Source: Dipteris shenzhenensis
Taxonomy: Eukaryota; Polypodiophyta; Polypodiopsida; Gleicheniales
Length of the DNA: 64,000 bases
Assembly: GCA_047967505.1 (NCBI GenBank)
Contig: CM106541.1
Direction: 5' to 3' (one strand)
Made by a program: the position numbers and the translations under genes. Below are positions 23,905 through 35,537 of the stretch, piece by piece; the first letter of the stretch is position 1; the number at the start of each line of letters is the position of its first letter. Under the pieces are notes generated by a model, which had not been told where the DNA came from, searched no databases, and worked only from the letters and a program-made list of their open reading frames with translations.

Positions 23905-24020
23905 AAAGAGTTTGTTGAATTCAACATATAAGTGGTGTATAGATACACCATTTTTTTGAAAAAAAAGAGTTTGTGGAATTCAATATATAAGTGGTGTATA
24001 GATACACCATTTGTATGGAA
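23905..24020. repeat. 61-bp tandem repeat with TGGTGTAT palindrome
   Basis: Two tandem copies, about 61 bp apart, each contain the palindrome TGGTGTATAGATACACCA (8-bp arms). A similar sequence (AGGTGTATATGTACACCAC) appears near 32748. Confidence 0.85.
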
Positions 24021-24041
24021 AAAAGCATACAAAACATTATC

Positions 24042-25150
24042 TTATGCATCTGAATCTCGTTTAGAGTCATCAGATTCATGTAATGTATTTGCACTTGACG
24101 AGTCAAGTCTTGCCAAATGATGTTTAATATGGACAGGACTTGGATCAGGGATTGTGATACATTTTTCAACATTTTATCCATGCTTCTTTTTGAAACTTTG
24201 TGTCCTCAATTCCCAGCAATGAATAATGCTACCGACTTCCACCTCTGTTAATCCCTCATTATTTGGAACCCATTCACGTTTCTTTTGCAAGCATCCCTCA
24301 TAGAGTTGTTTTATTGTATATCTTCTCGAGAGATTTTTCAATGGATTTGGTTCATACCATAAAGCTGTAAATGTTATAGGAGTTCCCTTGTCATCCCTTT
24401 CTATCTTAGCAACCTTTGCAGCCCAAATTAGGGCCACCTTGGTCATCCAACTCTGAACCGGGATCAGATGCCCAAACTGCAACAAATAGACCTTCTTCAA
24501 TCTCATTAGATGGTATAAACTCTGGTAAGGGTTTGTCTCCCTTCTTGCCACAATATTTTTGAGGTAAAAGGGGCATTCCTCTGCTTCCTCCATATCTACT
24601 AACATATTTATATCCAAAGGAAAACTTGGTGACCTAGCTTGTTCCAGCTAAAAGGATTCACAGTATTCAATGCTCATTAAGTTTTCTTGTCTTTCTAAAG
24701 ATTGGATAAGTGCTTCACTTGATTTAATTGTCTCCAAATTCTTAGTTGATTGCTCAGGATATTTCTACATCATACTTTGAAGATGTTTAATGAAGGCTTT
24801 AAAACCTTTCATTTCATCTATGTCAAGTGAATTGTTTTTTGCAAGAACAAATCTAGTTTCCTCCAATGGAATTATTCGTTGTAATAAAGCATATGACTCA
24901 CTCCATAAATGATCTCCATCTACTAAGTAGTGCTTCCATTGTATCACTAGAATATTGTTATGCATGTGAAACCAAAAGTAGTGTGGATTTGTGTGTCCTA
25001 TTAGGGATCATCTCCTGTTTGTAAATGTGGCTCTATGAATGCTCTCCAATATACCATCCTCTCTAAGATAGCCACTTCTGATTCTTCCCTACGAGAACCT
25101 CCAATTTTTTTCCCAATTCAAAATAGCATATCCTCCATTGTCAAAACATC
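24042..25150 (-). pseudogene. Family T transposase-like gene, copy 3 (C-terminal fragment)
   Basis: The minus-strand sequence matches only the last third of copies 1 and 2. From the right it runs IGKKIGGSRREESEVAILER, TNPHYFWFHMHN (24965 region), then the C-terminal module WAAKVAKIERDDKGTPITFT and EWVPNNEGLTEVEVGSIIH (24617-24174). After a TAA near 24172 the frame continues with CITIPDPSPVHIKHHLARL and stops at 24042. The matching part of copy 2 reads KIKIPQQSILHI, so the stop is a nonsense mutation and not the native end. The region with the LQLDNC and HTHED motifs is missing: the gene is cut off near 25150. Confidence 0.75.
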
Positions 25151-25260
25151 CATTGCTTATATATAGACTATATAAAATATGCATTCCAAAGTATTTAGTT
25201 TAGATATAGATAGACTATATGTTATATGCTTTCCAAAGTGTTTTGTTTATAGGTATGATT

Positions 25261-25544
25261 CTTTGCAAAGGCTTTACTTTAAGTAAGTATAAGTCTACCT
25301 AGTCAAAGTATCCTACTGATTAGGGACAAGCACATAGGCGAAAAGCACACCGATTCATATTTTCTTACATTCATGCTGCATGGTGTATCAGAAGGTACGA
25401 TCCTTTGCAAAGGCTTTACTTTAAGTAATTATAAGTCTACCTAGTCAAAGTATCCTACTGATTAGGGACAAGTACATAGGCTAAAAGCACACCGATTCAT
25501 ATTTTCTTACATTCATGCTGCATGGTGTATCAGAAGAAATGAAA
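25261..25544. repeat. 142-bp tandem duplication
   Basis: Two adjacent copies (CTTTGCAAAGGCTTTACTTT at 25261 and 25403) are nearly identical over about 140 bp, including CATGCTGCATGGTGTATCAG. Confidence 0.9.
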
Positions 25545-26326
25545 AAGTATGTGAAGAAATATTCAGAAGAAATATGTATTCCATATCATGGATACCATGG
25601 ATATCTGGTGGTTGCTAAAGCAAAAAAATGATATGGATGCAATGATACTGTAGTTTTGTGCAAAGCCTTAACCAAAGTTTAAGGCTTTTGCAAAGTATTA
25701 CACATAGTAATAAAGATAAGTAAGTATGCTAAACCTCTTCTAGATTCTATGGTTTTAAATGCCTACCTTACAAATATATTATCTAATTTTTCATTCTTCG
25801 ACTAACTAACAAGTATTGTACACATGGAAGAAAAGCATACATACTAAAAGTAAGTGTGTAAAATTTAATATTTTCTTATTTTTTAAATTAATTCAATTCT
25901 TTAATTGACTACTTTTTAAAATTAAAAGGTTATTAGTATATAATCTACATAATTTTAAATGTTATTAATGTATAATATTAATAATTTATATATTTATTTA
26001 AATTTATATAATTATTAATTTATATTTATATTAGTTTTTAAGTTAATAATGTATAGAATAGTAATATATTCACTAATTCTTCATTGTTTTAAGAATAAGT
26101 ATTATATAAAGCACATATGCTAGAAGATCTCCCTTTCAAGTTATATTTTTTAAATTAATGTATTTATATATTTATTTATATAATAATTATATAATATTTA
26201 TATTAATTTATAGATTAATAATATATATTTTTAGCAAAATTATATTTTAACATTAGTTAATAAAAATTTATTATATTATGGAGTAAAAATATTATAAATG
26301 GATTTCTTATATTAATAAAGTGTCAT
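25545..26326. other. AT-rich low-complexity stretch
   Basis: Very AT-rich, with runs of TATTTATATAATAATTATAT type between about 25870 and 26290. No gene or RNA is recognised. Confidence 0.6.
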
Positions 26327-26945
26327 GAGAAGAGTTTTTTGGAAAGATTTATGATTAAAATTTATTTTGAAGTTGTTGCGTATGCAATAGGTTGGGAGGT
26401 TTGAGTGGTTTTGAGGTTCAGAGAGAAATTTGTAATAAATTATCGTGAGAAGAGTTTTTTGGAGAGATTTATGATTAAATTTTGTTTTGAAGTTGTTGCG
26501 TACATAATAGGTAGGGAGGTTTGAGTGGTTTTGAGGTGGAGAGAGAAATTTATAATAGATTGTTTTTTTTTAGAGGAGTTTTTTGGAGAGATTTATGATA
26601 AAATTTTGTTTTGAAGTTGTTGCGTACGCAATAGGTAGAGAGGTTTGAGTGGTTTCGAGGTTGAGAGAGAAATTTGTAATAGATTGTTTTTTTTTGTTGA
26701 GGAGTTTTTTGGAGAGATTTATGATTAAATTTTGTTTTGAAGTTGTTGCGTACGCAATAGGTAGGGTTTGAGTGGTTTTGAGGTTGAGAGAGAAATTTGT
26801 AATAGATTGTTTTTTTTCTGTTGAGGAGTTTTTTGAAGAGATTTATGATTAAATTTTGTTTTAAAGTTGTTGTGTATGCAATAAGTAGGGAGGTTTGAGT
26901 GGTTTTGAGGTTGAGAGAGAAATTTGTAATAGATTTTTTTTTTGG
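26327..26945. repeat. ~120-126-bp tandem array with TTGCGTACGCAA palindrome
   Basis: Five tandem monomers start at about 26327, 26447, 26573, 26699 and 26823 (GAGGAGTTTTTTGGAGAG-type starts). Each contains GAAGTTGTTGCGTACGCAATAGG or a close variant, whose core TTGCGTACGCAA is self-complementary. A partial unit follows at 26946-26990. A 16-bp perfect version, TATTGCGTACGCAATA, stands alone at 27150-27165. Confidence 0.9.
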
Positions 26946-27165
26946 GGAAAAATTATTGCGTGCCCAATAGCCTAGGAGAGAAATTTTTGAAAATAGGTTA
27001 TGAGAGTTTAAGGTAAAGAGGAAAATTTGTGGGAAAAAAGATTTAATGCAAAAATGGTTTTTTGAAGTTGTTGCATATACACAAGTTTTTGAGAAAAGAA
27101 TCGGATTTGAAAAAAAATTCAAATTTACAAAAACTCGATTCTTAGAAGTTATTGCGTACGCAATA

Positions 27166-27374
27166 GGTTAGAAATGAACTCACCTCTTACAATATTTTGA
27201 AAATTTTTGAGAATCCTGCAACAAGTTGATGAGAGGAGAGAAGATGTGGAGTGTAAAAGAATGATCTTTGAATGAAAGAGAGAATGAAGAATGTTCTACT
27301 TATAGTGAACCTAAAAGAACTAAAAAAACCTTAAAAACTAAAAAAAGCTGACTTGACCTAAAAGCTACCCATTT
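27166..27374. other. Spacer before candidate promoter
   Basis: Short AT-rich stretch with no gene. It joins the palindromic array to the candidate TATA leader at 27375. Confidence 0.4.
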
Positions 27375-27443
27375 TTTATAAAACTCTACTTCTCCTCATT
27401 CTCTCTCACAACTTTTCTGGATCTCTACCACCTCTCGACCCAG
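27375..27443 (+). promoter_or_regulatory. Candidate TATA leader of family M gene A
   Basis: TTTATAAAAC near 27375 is followed by CT-rich sequence (CTCCTCATTCTCTCTCAC) and by ACCCAGGTACT at 27438-27448. The same order (TATA, CT-rich leader, CCAGGTACT, long low-complexity tract) occurs at 33730-33867 and 61365-61490. If CAG/GTACTC is a 5' splice site, it would pair with TTGTTTTTCAG ending at 28873, just ahead of the ATG at 28880. The donor is weak beyond GTA, so this remains a hypothesis. Confidence 0.35.
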
Positions 27444-28450
27444 GTACTCCCTCCTTCCCTCTCATCCCTCCCCTCCTGCTTCCCATCCCCTCTCCTCTTG
27501 CTTCCTCTCTCCCCTCCCTTCCCCTCTCCTCCCTCCCCTCCCTTGCCCTCCCCTCCCCCTTCCTTCCCCTCTCCTTCCCGTTCTTCTCCCACTTCCTCTC
27601 TCCCCCTCCCTTCCCCTCTCCTCCCGCTTCTCCCCTCCCTCCTCCCGCTTTCTCTTCTCCCCTCCCCCTCCCTTCCCCTTCTCCTCTCCTCCATGCGCAA
27701 CAGGTGGGGTGGGGGGGTGAGGCGAGGAAGGGGGAGGGGAGGTAGGAGGGCAGGGGGAGGGGGGATGAGAGGAGGGAGGGGGAGGGTTAAACCCCCCCCA
27801 CCTTTTGTGCACGCAATAGGTGGGGTAGGGGTAATAATACCCCCACCCCACCTATTGTGCACGCAACAGGTGGGGTGGGGGTATTATTACCCCCACCCCA
27901 CCTGTTGCGTGCACAACAGGTGGGGGTAAACCCCCCCACCCTCTTGCCCCCTCCCCGCCCTCTCACCCCCTCCCCGCCCTCCCTTCCCTGCCTCCCCTCC
28001 CCCTTCCTCGGCCGTTTACCCCCCCCCCCTCTCCTCTTGCCCTCCTGTCGCCCCCTCCCCCTTCCCTGCCTCCCCTCTTGTCGGCCCCCTCCCTTCCTCC
28101 CTCCGCTCCCTTCCCCTCTCCTCCCACTTCCCCCCCTCTTCTCCCTCTTTTTTAAGGCGGGGAGCGGTGAGGAGGACGGGAGGGGAGGGAGGAGGGAGAG
28201 GAGAGGGCAGTTGACAGGGAGAAGGCAGGCGGGGAGGCGAGAGGGAGGAGGAGAGGAGGTAGGCAAGGAGGCAGGAGGGAGGAGGGAGAGGAGGTAGGTG
28301 AGAGGGAAGGGAGGGTACAGACAGGAGGGGGAGGCGGGAGGGAGGGGAGGGGGTCAACGAGAGGGCGCAGACAGGAGGGGAGGCAAAGAAAGAGGAAGGG
28401 AGAGGCGGGATGGGGGGAGGCGAGAGGAGAGGAGGGGGTTAACCCCAAAC
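27444..28450. repeat. GC-rich polypyrimidine/polypurine block with nested inverted repeats
   Basis: Pyrimidine-rich tracts (27450-27690, 27940-28150) alternate with purine-rich tracts (27710-27790, 28155-28440), so large parts can fold back on each other. Between about 27785 and 27935, GGTGGGGTGGGGGTATTATTAC-like arms alternate in both orientations around TTGTGCACGCAA and TTGCGTGCACAA cores. Another core, CCTATTACACACGTAATAGG, lies near 28447. Pro/Ser- and Arg/Gly-rich open frames on both strands are artefacts. Confidence 0.85.
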
Positions 28451-28870
28451 CTATTACACACGTAATAGGTTGGGGGTTAATCCCTCCCCTACCTTAAGCC
28501 CCCAAAGGGCTTTAAATTTTTATTTTGTTTTTAAAGACAAAAAAATAAATATAATTTAAATTAAAAAAGAAAAAAAAAGACGAAAAAAATTAATTAACTT
28601 AATTTATTTTAAAAAAATAAAAAAAGTTAAAATAAATAAAACCTAAATTTTTTTAAAAAAATTAAATTAAATTTTAAATATAAATATAAATAAATTAATT
28701 AAAATAAAATAAAATAAAATAATTGAAAAAAGATGAAAAATAAAATAAATTTAAGTTATTTTTAAAATTAAAAATTAATAAAACTTAAAATAATATTTAA
28801 TTAGAAATTGACTTAATATTTTGAGTTTGAAAATCATTGTAATTCTCAATTTTTATATTTGATTGTTTTT
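28451..28870. other. A/T low-complexity stretch ending in a possible 3' splice site
   Basis: Mostly A/T runs such as AAATAAAATAAAATAAAATAA. The right end, TTGATTGTTTTTCAG (to 28873), has the pyrimidine tract and CAG of a plant 3' splice site, seven bases before an ATG. Confidence 0.5.
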
Positions 28871-28879
28871 CAGAAAACT

Positions 28880-31800
28880 ATGGCTTCCAATTTTGGTTCC
28901 AAGGTGCCTTTCAAATACCTTGAACATGCTTGGTATTTTATGGAGCGCAAATCAAAGTATTTTTTGGTGATCACTACAGAGAATGTATCAAGCGTGAAAT
29001 ATTCTCCAAAGGCAGTAAGAAATGGTGGCATGGTCTCAAACATCAACATTAAAGAAAACAATTTGATAGAAGTTATGTGCAAAGGAAAGAATGATGAGGT
29101 GGTTTACAAGTTACGAGTTACGCACAAGCACTTCTTGAAGCCCTTACCAAATTCAATTGAGGGATCCCAAGAATTACTGAGTGCCTTAGAAGCATTGAAG
29201 AAAATGTGGGATGCATTTCCAAGTGGTGGTGTTGTACCTTCAGCAGCAGTAAGTGCAGCAGTAAGTATGCCATCTATAACATGTAACCCTTAAGTTGTTC
29301 TGCCAATATCTGTGGCGATAACTACGATAACTCTAGCAAGAGTAACTACAATATCTGCACCAGTAACTACAGTATCTCCAACTGTACCTACACCATCAAG
29401 TGCTACAACTACAGGAACAAGGAGTGATCATGGAGCAGATTCAGGTTCTATAGCTATTCCTAGAAAGAGAGCAAAAATAACTCCTACTCCACATGTAGAT
29501 CGTTCAAGTGCAAGTTATTTAAAACCAGGCGAAAAATTGGATAGCGATGAACAGGAGGATCCGCAAGAAGAAGATACAAGTCTCGAAGACTTTTCTATAA
29601 GTGTGGCAGACTTACATCCTCCAGAGGATGAGGGGTACATTTGGGGATTTTCACAATTCAGCGTGGCCACAATGCTTATTGATCGAGCTTCATTGTTCAC
29701 AAATCAAAGAAAGCTAAGTAAGACATTTGCATGCAAATTGTATGAAGATACGAGGAAAACAAGAACTCCAGTTGCCACTAATATCACTCTTCGTCCTATG
29801 GTGTTTAAGAGACTTCAAGAAGATGATCCTTCATTGCTTGATGTCACATTTCAAAAGCATGTGGACTTTCTTGATGCTTTTGAGAACTTTAGAAGGAGTG
29901 ACTTTGTTCGTGGAGAGGCTTTGTACCAAAGCCAATATGGGATTGACATCAAGAAGAGATACATGCTGGCAAAGAATAGATTCTTGGAAAGATGCAGGTT
30001 TGAGCCCATTGATGGACAACACTTTTGTGAAGCTTGCAGGATTGCCCTTGATGAGGGAAGAAAAGGAAACTTGCCATAGATTGATTGGATGGAAAAGTTT
30101 CAATGGGTCATTTGTCATATATGCATATTTAACGATGACTCGAAGTACATTCTAGAATCAAAAAGGCTGAATTCTGCTCCATTTAGGTTGAAAAAAAGCT
30201 CTTCTCTTTCTGAGATCTTGATAAAGGCAAGGGAGTTATGGATGGGCTGTGGAAAGCCACAAACAATGAAGGGCAGGAGACCTACATCTGAGAACATGGC
30301 AAAGAGGACTTGGTTCTATAGATGCTTGAAAGGTGTTGTAAGTAATATGCAAGGCATACCAAGTAATAAGGTTGAGGCAAAGGATTTGAACATTGCCGTT
30401 GCAAGATACAGGGATGTTACCTTCTGAGATCTTGATAAAGGCAAGGGAGTTATGGATGGGCTGTGGAAAGCCACAAACAATGAAGGGCAGGAGACCTACA
30501 TCTGAGAACATGGCAAAGAGGACTTGCTTCTATAGATGCTTGAAAGGTGTTGTAAGTAATATGCAAGGCATACCAAGTAATAAGGTTGAGGCAAAGGATT
30601 TGAACATTGCCGTTGCAAGATACAGGGATGTTACTTGCATTGTCTTCCACAAGGACTCAGTGTTTCAGAGCATGGTGGATGTTTGCCAAGCATATGAAAC
30701 ATGGAAGATATCCTTTGAGGCACCAGAGCACACTACAACTCAAAGGAAAGAAATAAAGAAACCGATGTCTATTGTTTGGTGGAGAGCATTAAGGTTTGTT
30801 CCAGATGCAATAACAAAAGAAGTATGCAACAAGATCCTAAGTGGTGACTGCTTCTTTGGAAAGAAGAGCAAGCATAGCAACTTGGATGAAGTGGTCACCC
30901 GAATGATTCAAAGTGAGGCTGCTCTCTCGGCACTATTATTTTGATTGAAATCTGATGATGAGTTAGCTGGCAAGTCAATTGATGTGGATAAGAAGAAAGC
31001 ACTTAGCCTAGGTCAACTCCTTGATAAGACATGGGCTAGAAAGTGGTTGGCTTCAATGGATGCAGATGCCACCCCAACAAAGGATCTAAGAGCTAAAATG
31101 CCAAAGGTTGTTGAGACAGAATATATGGACATCAAGAAAAAGGCCTTGCCGTGCACTGCCCAAGGTAGAGTAATTGATGATTTAGATGATGGTTCTCCAT
31201 TCAGTTTCTCCTATGATATCCTACTATCAGAGAATGCTACAAAATTTGCACACATCAATGGCATTGATACAGAGCATTTCATAACAATGAGTGGTCATGC
31301 TTGGGAGAAGCCATGTGTATTTTTCATAGATGAATTGCAAGACCTTGCAATGTCATGGATAGTTGAACTTGTGCGGTTTATCATAGAAGGTCCTATGGCA
31401 GATAAGAAAATATCAACGTTGGTCCTGTTTGTGATAGAATCACAAAGGGATGCCTTGCATGCGAGTTTGACATCTGCATTTGGGTATTTACTTTCAAAAG
31501 TATACCATGGTATAGTCCTACGCAATCATATGACTGTCTTGGAAGGCACTGCCATTCAAGTCTTGCAGCCTTTCTTGATGTGCTTCTTATCTAGGGGTGG
31601 TGGAAATCTAATCAAAATTCCTTTAAGGACTCTCGGGCTTCATTACTTTGAGGACAATAAGGTTAAGCTTGATGCAGCAATGGTGGATTATAGAAAGTCG
31701 ATGGATCCTGATGTGATACTAGAGATGACAAAGAATTTACTGAATGATGGGTGGGAAGTAGCATTGTATCGAATGGGTTTTGCTACTGAGAAATTGCTAT

Positions 31801-32099
31801 GCCAAGGTAGAAATGTAAATGTCATTGATACCCCCCATCAAATTGAGTTCTTTGACACATATTACAGTTGCACTACCTTCTTTGAAGAGGAAAATGTCAA
31901 AGAAGAGGGTAGTGAGAAAAATGTCGAAGACGAGGGTAGTGAGTCTGAGGGTGATGATTCTAGCTCAGGTGATGATGAGGATGAAAGCTTTGCATCCGAT
32001 GACTTATGCCAAGAAGAAATCCACACAAAGAATAAGGGTGATCAATTGTCAACTAGAGTCAAGGAGGTTCCACTCATCATATGGGAAGGCTCGCGGTAG
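28880..32099 (+). pseudogene. Family M gene A, methyltransferase-like, interrupted
   Basis: One frame of about 1,000 codons, broken by TAA 29291, TAG 30077 and TGA 30942 and by a frameshifting 214-bp tandem duplication. Part 1 (about residues 1-115) has AWYFMERKSKYFLVI and ends in LLSALEALKKM. A Thr/Ser/Pro-rich linker follows. Part 2 has a Cys pair (HFCEACRIAL, VICHICIF) and GDCFFGKKSKH. Part 3 has HAWEKPCVFFIDE, then LVLFVIESQRDALHASL, and near the end LLNDGWEVALYRMG...GRNVNVID. That order resembles a beta-class DNA methyltransferase (DPPY region, then a C-terminal GD.VLD-type motif I), but DPPY reads IDEL and motif I is degenerate. The end is highly acidic (Glu/Asp/Ser). Function is unknown. 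Paralogue: 40996-43001. Confidence 0.65.
30211..30638. repeat. 214-bp tandem duplication within family M gene A
   Basis: TGAGATCTTGATAAAGGCAA begins at 30211 and again at 30425. The two 214-bp copies differ visibly at only one base (GACTTGGTTC versus GACTTGCTTC). As 214 is not a multiple of three, the duplication shifts the frame. Confidence 0.95.
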
Positions 32100-33138
32100 C
32101 AAGAAGTAGTAGTACAGCACATCACAGGAAAGGTAAGGCTAAAGAGGTGGAAGCACTTCCCTTGAAATTAAAAGTGAGGAAGGCACCCTTGATCTTGGGT
32201 GAAGGACATGCAAGTGGATCAAGCAAGGAAGCCTTACTCAAAGAAGGTATGGACGAGGAAAAGCATGACTAGGAGGAGCTACCAAGAGGCATAGATGGTT
32301 CTTCAACCATGACCTTACAGACTCTAGAGTAGCCTACTAGTCAGGAACCTAGTAGCCAGGTCCCTACTCACCAAGAACTTGGTCATGAGACTCTAGAGCA
32401 ACTACTAGTCAGGTGCTTGGAACTGAAGAGCAAACTACTACTCAGGACCTTGATACTGAGACTCCAATCTTAGAGCAGCCTATTAGTCAAGACCCTGGTA
32501 GTCAAGGGCCTGGCATTGAGGACATTGGTACTGAGTAACATGATGGTTGGCAGCTTTGTAATCACAACTTTTGAACTTCTATGTAATGCGAATATCTAAT
32601 AAAAAGTTTACTACTTTTTTTATTTCTTTACTCTCATTATTGTGTATAAAGATTGTTTATGAGGTGTACTTTATACTTAATGGTGTATTTTAAACTTATG
32701 TCAAATGTATTTTTATAGTTAAGGATGTTTTTTAATACCAAGTGAGGTGTATATGTACACCACTTACACATAAAAGGATTTATCTACACTACCTTTCTAA
32801 GGGGTTTATGTACACCACCTTTCTAAAAAGAAATGGTCATAAAGGTGTGTGCACACCACTTATACATAAAGGTGTTTATTTACACCACCTTTCTAAGAGA
32901 ATTGGTCATCTATTATTGGTCATCTATTGATGTTCTTAGGTGATAGTAGCTCAATTCACAAGAAGTTATGAAGATGTTTATGTAGACCATCTTTGTAAGA
33001 GATTTTTGTGAAGTTATGAAGATGTTTATGTAGACCACCTTTCTAAGAGATTTGGTTATGCATTGATGTTCTTAGTACTTAATCATCAAATCTTTTGTTT
33101 TGGGTTGTCAAATCTAGTTCAAAAAACAACATTACTAG
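32100..33138. other. Family M gene A 3' flank with small repeats
   Basis: A Lys-rich frame (32081-32272) may be a frameshifted tail of the gene. Phrases around CAACTACTAGTCAGG recur at 32330-32480. AATAAA at 32598-32603 could be a polyadenylation signal. From about 32745 to 33050 the phrase TTTATGTACACCACCTTTCTAAG recurs five or six times, with the palindromic AGGTGTATATGTACACC near 32748. Confidence 0.55.
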
Positions 33139-33141
33139 TAT

Positions 33142-33218
33142 ATTCAAAAATTTTGGACTATTTTTTAGTCCATTTCTCAAATTGTACTTTACACAAGTCC
33201 AAAAATTTTGAATAGTGT
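33142..33218. repeat. Candidate terminal inverted repeat, right, with internal hairpin
   Basis: GTCCAAAAATTTTGAAT at 33197-33213 is the exact reverse complement of 23594-23610 and is followed by AGTG, so the outer end reads CACTA on the minus strand. A further, inverted near-copy (ATTCAAAAATTTTGGAC, 33142-33158) makes a local hairpin of about 75 bp. This hairpin is an alternative explanation for the long-range match. Confidence 0.45.
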
Positions 33219-33235
33219 GTTATAGCAAGTGAGTA

Positions 33236-33725
33236 ATGGGAAGTGGAAATGGGAGTGAGGAGGGAGGAGTGGAATGGGAGAGGGGAGGTAATAGGGGTGT
33301 ATGATAATAAGTATAGAAAATATATTAATAGTTTACAAATGGCAAGTGAGTAATGGGAAGTGGAAGTGAGAGTGGGGAGGGAGGAATGGAATGGGAGAGG
33401 GGGAGGTAGTAGGGGAATAGGATAATGAGGCAGCGAAATGACTGAGGGGAATTAATAGGGGATGAAAAAGAGGAGGGTGAGATGGGGAAATATGGGATTT
33501 GGGAAATGGGAGGAGTATGGGACGTGGTGAAATGTGGGATGGGAGTGGTGGCAATGGGAGAGGAAGAAGAAATGGATGGGGGGAGGGCTAATGGAAGATT
33601 GGGATGAGGGATGGGGGTCCATGGGAGAGGGGGAGTAATGGGAGCCAATGGGAGAGGGGAGGAATGGAAAGCCAATAGGAGAGGGGAGGAATGGAAAGCC
33701 AATAGGACAAGAGGAGGAAAACTAG
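33236..33725. repeat. G/A-rich minisatellite upstream of leader B
   Basis: A degenerate array of ATGGGAGAGGGG, AGTGGAAATGGGAG and AGCCAATGGGAGAGG phrases. The first ~70 bases (AGCAAGTGAGTAATGGGAAG...) are repeated about 110 bp later. The same phrase family (GCCAATGGGAGAG) precedes leader C at about 61295. Confidence 0.85.
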
Positions 33726-33729
33726 TTTT

Positions 33730-33867
33730 CTTATATATAGTCTTCCTTCTTCATTCATTCTCCCCTCATTTCATTCATTGAGCAAAAAAGCAAGGACGAG
33801 CAAGAAAGCAAGGAAGGGAGAGCAAGAAAGCAAGAAAGAGCAAACTTACAAATTTTTTCCAGGTACT
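33730..33867 (+). promoter_or_regulatory. Candidate TATA leader B
   Basis: CTTATATATA at 33730-33739 is followed by CT-rich sequence, a purine-rich leader (AAGCAAGGACGAGCAAG) and TTTTTTCCAGGTACTT at about 33853-33868. The module aligns well with 61360-61490, including CTAGTTTT before the TATA box and TTTTTTCCAGGTACTT after it. CCAG/GTACTT could be a 5' splice site opening the GA tract as an intron. Confidence 0.5.
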
Positions 33868-33929
33868 TGTAAATTTTTTTGATTAATTCTTTATCTAAGT
33901 TTTGTAGATTTTTTTAAAAAAACTTGAAG

Positions 33930-34716
33930 AGAGAGAAATAAAGAAAGAGAGAGAGAGAAAGTTTAGAGAGAAGGAGAGGAGCCTTGGGGGCCATGGCCTC
34001 TAGGAGGAAGAGGGAAGTGGAGGGGGGAGAGAGAGGAGGAAAGGAGGGAGGGAGGAGCGACGGAAGAGGGGAGGAAGCAATGGAAGAGGGAGGGAGCGAC
34101 AGAAGAGGGGAGCGAGCAGCGAGAGAGGGAGGGAGGAGCGGCGGAAGAGGCAGAGGTAGGGAGATGGAAGAGGGGAGGGAGCAGGGGTAGGGGGAGGCGG
34201 CGGGAGGGGGGAGAGGGGGTAGGGAGGTAGAAGGGGGGAGCGGGGGTAGGGGGCAGTAGGGTAGGGGGAGGTGGGAGGGGGTGTAGGGAGGCGGAGGGGG
34301 GGAGGTAGGGTAGGGGGTAGCGGGGTAAGGAGCAAGGGTAGGGAGGTAGGAGGGGGGAGTGGGGCAGGGGGCGGCAGGCTAGGGGGAGGTGGGAGGGGGG
34401 AGCGAGGGTAGGGAGGGGGGGAGGCGAGGTAGGGGTCGGCGGGGTAGGGAGCGGGGGTAGGGGGAGGTGGGAGGGGGGAGGCGGGGTAGGGGGCGGCAGG
34501 GTAGGGAGCGGGGGTAGGGGGAAGTAGGAGGGGGGAGCGGGGTAGGAAACGGTGAGGTAGGGGGAGGCAGGAGGGGGGAGTGAGGGTAGGGAGGCGGGAG
34601 GGGGGAGGTAGGGTAGGGGGCAGCAGGATAGGTGGAGCGGGGGTAGGGGAGGCGGGACAGGGAACGGGGGTAGGGGGAGGCGGCAGGAGGGTGAGGGGGC
34701 GACGGCAGGAGTGAGG

Positions 34717-34769
<53 letters not shown>

Positions 34770-34857
34770 GGGGGGGGTCCTGGCAACCGCGGCCCCCAAG
34801 TTCAGAGGGAGGGGAGGGAGAGAGAGAGAGAGAGGAGGGAGGGGAGGGAAGAGAGAG

Positions 34858-34912
<55 letters not shown>

Positions 34913-34974
34913 TCCTAGCAGCCAAGGCCCCCAGGGTGAGAGGGAGGGGAGGGAGAGAGAGAGAGGAGGGAGGG

Positions 34975-35018
<44 letters not shown>

Positions 35019-35124
35019 CCTAGCAGCCACGGCCCCCAGGGTGATAGGGAGGGGAGGGAGGGGAGGGAAGGGAGAGAGAGAGAGAGAGAGAGAGAGGAGG
35101 GAGGGGAGGGAGAGAGAGAGCGAG

Positions 35125-35179
<55 letters not shown>

Positions 35180-35244
35180 AGGTCCTGGCGGTCATAGCCC
35201 CAGGGTGAAAGGGAGGGGAGGGAGAGAGAGAGAGGGAGGGAGGG

Positions 35245-35287
<43 letters not shown>

Positions 35288-35418
35288 CGGTCCTGGCGGC
35301 CGCGGCCCCCAGAGTGAGAGGGAGGGGAGAGAGGGGAGAGAGCGAGGCGAGGGAGGGGAGGGAGAGAGAGAGAGAGAGGAGGGAGGGGAGGGGGAGAGAG
35401 AGCGAGAGAGAGAGAGAG

Positions 35419-35468
<50 letters not shown>

Positions 35469-35503
35469 CTTGGCGGCCACGGCCCCCGAGTGAGAGGGAG
35501 GGG

Positions 35504-35537
<34 letters not shown>

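Noticed and set aside
27425-28448. Overlapping Gly/Arg- and Pro/Ser-rich open frames of 98-159 codons on both strands
   Set aside because: They arise from GC-rich polypurine/polypyrimidine DNA and inverted repeats; no domain or codon signal.
28880-32099. Family M gene A as a functional DNA methyltransferase
   Set aside because: DPPY and the motif I glycines are not present, and the frame holds three stops and a frameshifting duplication.
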